From positions 1 to 8,939 of the forward strand of contig CANQBT010000089.1 in NCBI GenBank assembly GCA_947589405.1: DNA of 8,939 nucleotides. The letters run 5' to 3'. Below are positions 6,513 to 8,939 of this stretch, piece after piece. The first letter of the stretch is position 1. Each line of letters starts with the position of its first letter. Source of the DNA: an uncultured Clostridia bacterium (lineage in GTDB: Bacteria; Bacillota; Clostridia; Lachnospirales; CAG-274). The notes below the pieces were generated by a model, which saw only the letters and a program-made list of their open reading frames with translations, was not told the DNA's origin and searched no databases. Both the position numbers and the translations under genes were made by a program.

Positions 6513-7040
6513 ATGAAGGAAATAATCACAGAGCTTATTTCGGCAGAGGCTATTGAAAAAAGGGTAGAGGAGATTGCCGCAGATATAACGGAATACTACA
6601 AGGGCGAAGAGCTTACGACTATCTGCGTATTAAAGGGTGCCGTTATGTTTATGGTAGATCTTGTCAAGCATATCGATCTGCCCGTTAAGTTTGACTTTAT
6701 GGACGTTTCAAGCTATGGCAACGCCACAGAGTCCAGCGGAAATATAAGGATAAACAAGGATCTTGAGAACTCTATCGAGGGTCAGAACGTCCTTATAGTA
6801 GAGGATATTATAGACAGCGGCGGCACGCTTTTCCAGCTTCTCAAGTATTTAGGCTCCAAAAAGCCCAAATCACTTAAAATATGTACTCTTTTTGACAAGC
6901 CCGAAAGGCGCAAATACGACATAGACGTTACATGGAGGGGCTTTGAGATACCCGATGAGTTCATAGTGGGCTATGGTCTGGACTATGCTCAGAAGTATAG
7001 AAATCTTCCTTACATAGGCGCTCTTAAATTTGAAAAATAA
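6513..7040 (+). CDS. hpt: Hypoxanthine phosphoribosyltransferase
   Basis: Converts hypoxanthine or guanine plus PRPP to IMP or GMP in purine salvage; cytoplasmic. It is 175 residues long, the normal size. Visible motifs: LKGA (40-43), the flexible catalytic loop SSYGNATESSG (66-76), the PRPP-binding loop VLIVEDIIDSGGTL (93-106) with the acidic pair Glu97-Asp98, and VGYGLDYAQKYRNLPYIG (152-169), where the base and metal are held. All expected residues appear intact. Its GGAGG ribosome site (6499-6503) lies in the last codons of tilS and the intergenic gap is four bases, so tilS and hpt are almost certainly cotranscribed. In Bacillus the next gene would be ftsH; here an ECF transporter gene follows after about 100 bases. 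Confidence 0.95.
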   Translation: MKEIITELISAEAIEKRVEEIAADITEYYKGEELTTICVLKGAVMFMVDLVKHIDLPVKFDFMDVSSYGNATESSGNIRINKDLENSIEGQNVLIVEDIIDSGGTLFQLLKYLGSKKPKSLKICTLFDKPERRKYDIDVTWRGFEIPDEFIVGYGLDYAQKYRNLPYIGALKFEK

Positions 7041-7052
7041 TTAAAAAAATTC

Positions 7053-7081
7053 TTGCATTATTTACTTTAATGTGTTAAAAT
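7053..7081 (+). promoter_or_regulatory. Possible extended -10 promoter of the ECF S-component gene
   Basis: TTGCAT (7053-7058), a 17-bp spacer and TAAAAT (7076-7081) preceded by TGT, giving an extended -10. The -35 matches only 3 of 6 bases. Transcription would start near 7088, ten bases before the inverted repeat at 7098-7120. Confidence 0.45.
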
Positions 7082-7097
7082 CTCTTTATATTATAAT

Positions 7098-7120
7098 TTT
7101 CCTATAGAATAAATAGGAAA
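7098..7120. repeat. Inverted repeat in the ECF gene leader
   Basis: TTTCCTA (7098-7104) and TAGGAAA (7114-7120) are exact 7-bp complements around a 9-base centre. The repeat lies between the likely transcription start and the AAAGGAG site (7124-7130), the usual place for a repressor operator or for a small RNA hairpin affecting translation. With no T-run it is not a terminator. The leader, about 50 nt, is too short for most vitamin riboswitches. Confidence 0.45.
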
Positions 7121-7138
7121 TACAAAGGAGATGCTTAT

Positions 7139-7645
7139 ATGAACACAAGAAAATTATGTATCACAGGACTGCTTATTGCTCTTACCTGTGTTGCCACAAT
7201 GATAATAAAAATACCTATTCCGGCAACTCAGGGATATATAAATGTAGGCGACAGCATTATTCTTATTACAGCTGCTCTTCTGGGTAATCCCTTTGCAGCC
7301 CTTGCGGGAGGAATAGGCTCTGCTCTTGCAGATCTTATACTTGGCTATACCAATTATGTACCTGTTACATTTGTTGTAAAGGGCATTGAAGGACTTATAG
7401 CCGCAGCTATAGCAGGAAGGGGCGCAGGCTTCTTTACCGTAAGGAAAATGGCAGGCGCCGTAATAGGCGTAGCATGGATGGTGCTGGGATACTTCATATG
7501 TGAGATATTTATGTATGACATAGCCGCTGCTTCAGGTTCGGTTATTTCCAACTGCATACAGGCGGCAGGCAGCTTTGTGATATTCCTTGTATTGGGCTTT
7601 GCTCTCTATAAGGCAAAGATACAGAAATTTGTATCAAAAGATTGA
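7139..7645 (+). CDS. ECF transporter S component (substrate-binding membrane subunit)
   Basis: A 168-residue, very hydrophobic protein with about six membrane segments (approximately 7-23, 37-49, 52-69, 73-92, 105-125 and 135-157). The block GYINVGDSI (32-40), the following ALAGGIGSALADLILGY (54-70) and FVVKGIEGLIAA (78-89) match the S-component family I know as PF07155. S components bind a vitamin or other small substrate and work with the shared EcfA-EcfA'-EcfT energising module, absent here, so this is probably a group II system. The substrate cannot be assigned: relatives have been linked to riboflavin, pyridoxine-type compounds and others. Start fixed by AAAGGAG (7124-7130) with an 8-nt gap. 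A promoter and a leader inverted repeat suggest separate control from tilS-hpt. Confidence 0.83.
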   Translation: MNTRKLCITGLLIALTCVATMIIKIPIPATQGYINVGDSIILITAALLGNPFAALAGGIGSALADLILGYTNYVPVTFVVKGIEGLIAAAIAGRGAGFFTVRKMAGAVIGVAWMVLGYFICEIFMYDIAAASGSVISNCIQAAGSFVIFLVLGFALYKAKIQKFVSKD

Positions 7646-7657
7646 TTTTGTACATAT

Positions 7658-7685
7658 TAAGAGTGATGGGAAACTGTCACTCTTA
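7658..7685 (+). terminator. Hairpin between the ECF gene and the aminopeptidase gene (weak or partial terminator)
   Basis: A perfect 9-bp stem TAAGAGTGA (7658-7666) / TCACTCTTA (7677-7685) with a 10-base loop, 13 bases after the ECF stop. It is followed by TATATATTG rather than a clean T-run, so termination is probably partial. It may instead stabilise the upstream message, or sequester nothing at all. The ribosome site of the next gene is 13 bases further on. Confidence 0.4.
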
Positions 7686-7697
7686 TATATTGAAAAT

Positions 7698-7704
7698 AAG
7701 GAGG
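7698..7704 (+). promoter_or_regulatory. Ribosome binding site that sets the aminopeptidase start
   Basis: AAGGAGG, five bases before the ATG at 7710. No comparable site precedes the upstream in-frame ATG at 7587, so this site decides the start of the M29 gene. Confidence 0.85.
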
Positions 7705-7709
7705 TTCCT

Positions 7710-8819
7710 ATGGACAGCAGATTGGAAACACTTGCAAAAAATATAGTGGGCTACAGCTGTAAGGTCGAAAAAGGCGAAAGAGTGCTTATAAGCACCAACG
7801 GCACATCAGCGTTTCCCCTTGTAAAGGCGCTTATAAGGGAAATATATAATGTAGGCGCATATCCATTTGTGGATATAAAGTCAAATATAATACAAAGAGA
7901 GCTTATGATGGGCTGTACAGCCGAAATGTTTGATGAGATAAAGGAAATAGACGATGCCAGAATGGCGCTTATGGACGCATATATAGGTATAGGCTGCAAT
8001 GACAATACCTCTGAGCTTGCCGATGTACCCGGTGAGAAGCAGTCTATATGGAGCAGGGACTATGACAACAAGATACTTGAAACACGTCTTAAGAAAAAAT
8101 GGGTCGTGCTGAGATACCCCAACAATTCACTTGCACAGTCCGCAGGCACAAGCCTTGATGCCTTTGAGGACTTCTATTTCAAGGTATGCAATCTGGACTA
8201 CAGCAAGATGAGCAAGGCAATGGACAGTCTTGTAGAGCTTATGAACAGGACCGACAAGGTGCGTATAACAGGCAAGGGTACCGATATTTCATTCAGCATA
8301 AAGGACATACCTGCCATAAAGTGCGCCGGAGAGATGAATATACCCGACGGAGAAGTATATACGGCTCCTGTCAGGGACAGCGTAAACGGCACTATCGCCT
8401 ATAATACCCCTACGGAATATCAGGGCGTTACCTACGACAGCGTCACATTGGAATTTAAAGACGGCAAAATAGTAAAGGCAACGGCAAACGATACGGAGAG
8501 AGTAAATAAAGTATTCGATACGGACGAAGGCGCAAGATATGTAGGGGAATTTGCCATTGGCGTGAATCCCTATATCACAAAGGCAATGAAAAACATACTT
8601 TTTGACGAAAAGATAAGGGGATCTATACACTTTACTCCCGGCAATGCCTATGAGGACGCAGACAACGGCAACAGAAGCGCTATACATTGGGATCTTGTGC
8701 TTATACAGACAGAGGACTATGGCGGCGGAGAGATATACTTTGACGACGTGCTCATAAGAAAAGACGGAGTATTTGTACTCGATGAGCTTAAATGCCTCAA
8801 TCCCGAAAATCTTGTATAA
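7710..8819 (+). CDS. M29-family metallo-aminopeptidase
   Basis: Cytoplasmic leucyl-type aminopeptidase of the thermophilic-metalloprotease family (AmpS/PepS/AmpT), which removes N-terminal residues from peptides using two metal ions. The 369-residue protein keeps all five expected metal ligands: Glu215 in PDGEVYTAP, Glu280 in VGEFAIG, His307 in GSIHFTPGNAY, and His326 and Asp328 in SAIHWD. The gap between His307 and His326 is 19 residues, shorter than the 33 I recall for Thermus AmpT. The frame is open upstream to an ATG at 7587, but that would overlap the ECF gene by 59 bases and add a segment unlike the family; 7710 has a strong ribosome site and gives a typical N-terminus. It follows the ECF gene by 64 bases holding a hairpin, and ends at a strong terminator. 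Confidence 0.9.
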   Translation: MDSRLETLAKNIVGYSCKVEKGERVLISTNGTSAFPLVKALIREIYNVGAYPFVDIKSNIIQRELMMGCTAEMFDEIKEIDDARMALMDAYIGIGCNDNTSELADVPGEKQSIWSRDYDNKILETRLKKKWVVLRYPNNSLAQSAGTSLDAFEDFYFKVCNLDYSKMSKAMDSLVELMNRTDKVRITGKGTDISFSIKDIPAIKCAGEMNIPDGEVYTAPVRDSVNGTIAYNTPTEYQGVTYDSVTLEFKDGKIVKATANDTERVNKVFDTDEGARYVGEFAIGVNPYITKAMKNILFDEKIRGSIHFTPGNAYEDADNGNRSAIHWDLVLIQTEDYGGGEIYFDDVLIRKDGVFVLDELKCLNPENLV

Positions 8820-8824
8820 ACTTG

Positions 8825-8862
8825 TAATGGAAGGGTCATATTGCCCTTCCATTATTTATTTA
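8825..8862 (+). terminator. Intrinsic terminator after the aminopeptidase gene
   Basis: A perfect 11-bp stem TAATGGAAGGG (8825-8835) / CCCTTCCATTA (8844-8854) with an 8-base loop, five bases after the stop codon, followed by a T-rich tract. It ends the rightward transcription unit. The A-rich flank on the other side is short, so action on the opposite strand would be weaker. Confidence 0.85.
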
Positions 8863-8939
8863 TAAATTTTTGTTTATATTAGTAGAATCGACCCTATCGG
8901 CAGCCCAACGCAGGCGTAATCTCAACTCAACGAAATGGT
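8860..8939 (-). other. GC-richer tail, possible 3' end of a leftward gene or a repeat
   Basis: The last 59 bases (8881-8939) are 51% G+C by count and lack the ATA/AGG-rich texture of the rest. On the minus strand one frame is open from the edge to TAA at 8862-8860; it encodes 25 residues including FVELRLRLRWAADRVDST. On the plus strand a frame is also open to the edge. The sequence contains a CTCAA CTCAA tandem at 8921-8930. Eighty bases cannot separate a gene end from a dispersed intergenic repeat or mobile-element edge. Confidence 0.3.

Noticed and set aside
7131..7133. Alternative ATG directly after AAAGGAG in the ECF leader
   Set aside because: No spacing from the ribosome site and out of frame with the transporter; the ATG at 7139 has an 8-nt gap.
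7587..7709. N-terminal extension of the aminopeptidase frame from an ATG at 7587
   Set aside because: It overlaps the ECF gene, has no ribosome site and crosses the hairpin at 7658-7685; the ATG at 7710 has AAGGAGG and gives a normal family N-terminus.
8289..8852. 187-codon minus-strand open frame opposite the aminopeptidase gene
   Set aside because: Fully antisense to a gene with intact family motifs, no recognisable domain and a start inside the terminator; a codon-bias shadow.
1..8939. CRISPR arrays, tRNA/rRNA genes, insertion sequences, prophage or defence genes
   Set aside because: No spaced direct repeats, cloverleaf sequences, transposase motifs or terminal inverted repeats seen; nearly all DNA is taken up by housekeeping genes.

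Overview
The window looks like chromosomal housekeeping DNA from an endospore-forming, Gram-positive anaerobe of the Clostridia. Evidence: a spoIIE gene behind a Spo0A-type box, the Firmicute gene order spoIIE-tilS-hpt, strong AGGAGG-type ribosome sites before most genes, an ECF-transporter S component, a clostridial-type M29 aminopeptidase, and moderately AT-rich DNA with heavy use of ATA (Ile) and AGG/AGA (Arg) codons. The genus cannot be fixed from sequence alone; an Oscillospirales/Ruminococcaceae-like gut organism is a guess.

Left half (1-3118, all leftward): one tightly packed run, in transcription order an RluA-type pseudouridine synthase, a 46-residue lipoprotein, the GTPase HflX, D-Ala-D-Ala ligase (ddl) and the first 21 codons of a glutamine-dependent NAD synthetase (nadE), cut by the window edge. 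The first three genes are separated by single bases, ddl and nadE overlap by ATGA, and several ribosome sites lie inside the preceding gene, so translation is probably coupled. A TTGACA-N16-TAAAAT promoter lies just upstream of the first gene.

Divergent regulatory region (3119-3271): it carries that leftward promoter and, rightward, a perfect 7-base Spo0A box (TTCGACA) fused to a -35-like element 21 bp from a TATACT -10. This resembles the unusual Spo0A-activated sigma-A promoter of Bacillus subtilis spoIIE. A perfect 8-bp inverted repeat straddles the -10.

Right half (3272-8819, all rightward): spoIIE (a compact 605-residue form), tilS (tRNA-Ile lysidine synthase, needed to read AUA), hpt (purine salvage), then a separately promoted ECF S component and an M29 aminopeptidase, closed by a strong terminator. 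The ftsH gene that normally follows hpt in Bacillus is absent. The last 60 or so bases are more GC-rich and unlike the rest.

I did not find a new multi-gene defence or mobile system. The points most worth checking are the tiny lipoprotein, the conserved spoIIE promoter design with its palindrome, the shortened SpoIIE membrane domain, and the altered omega loop of Ddl.
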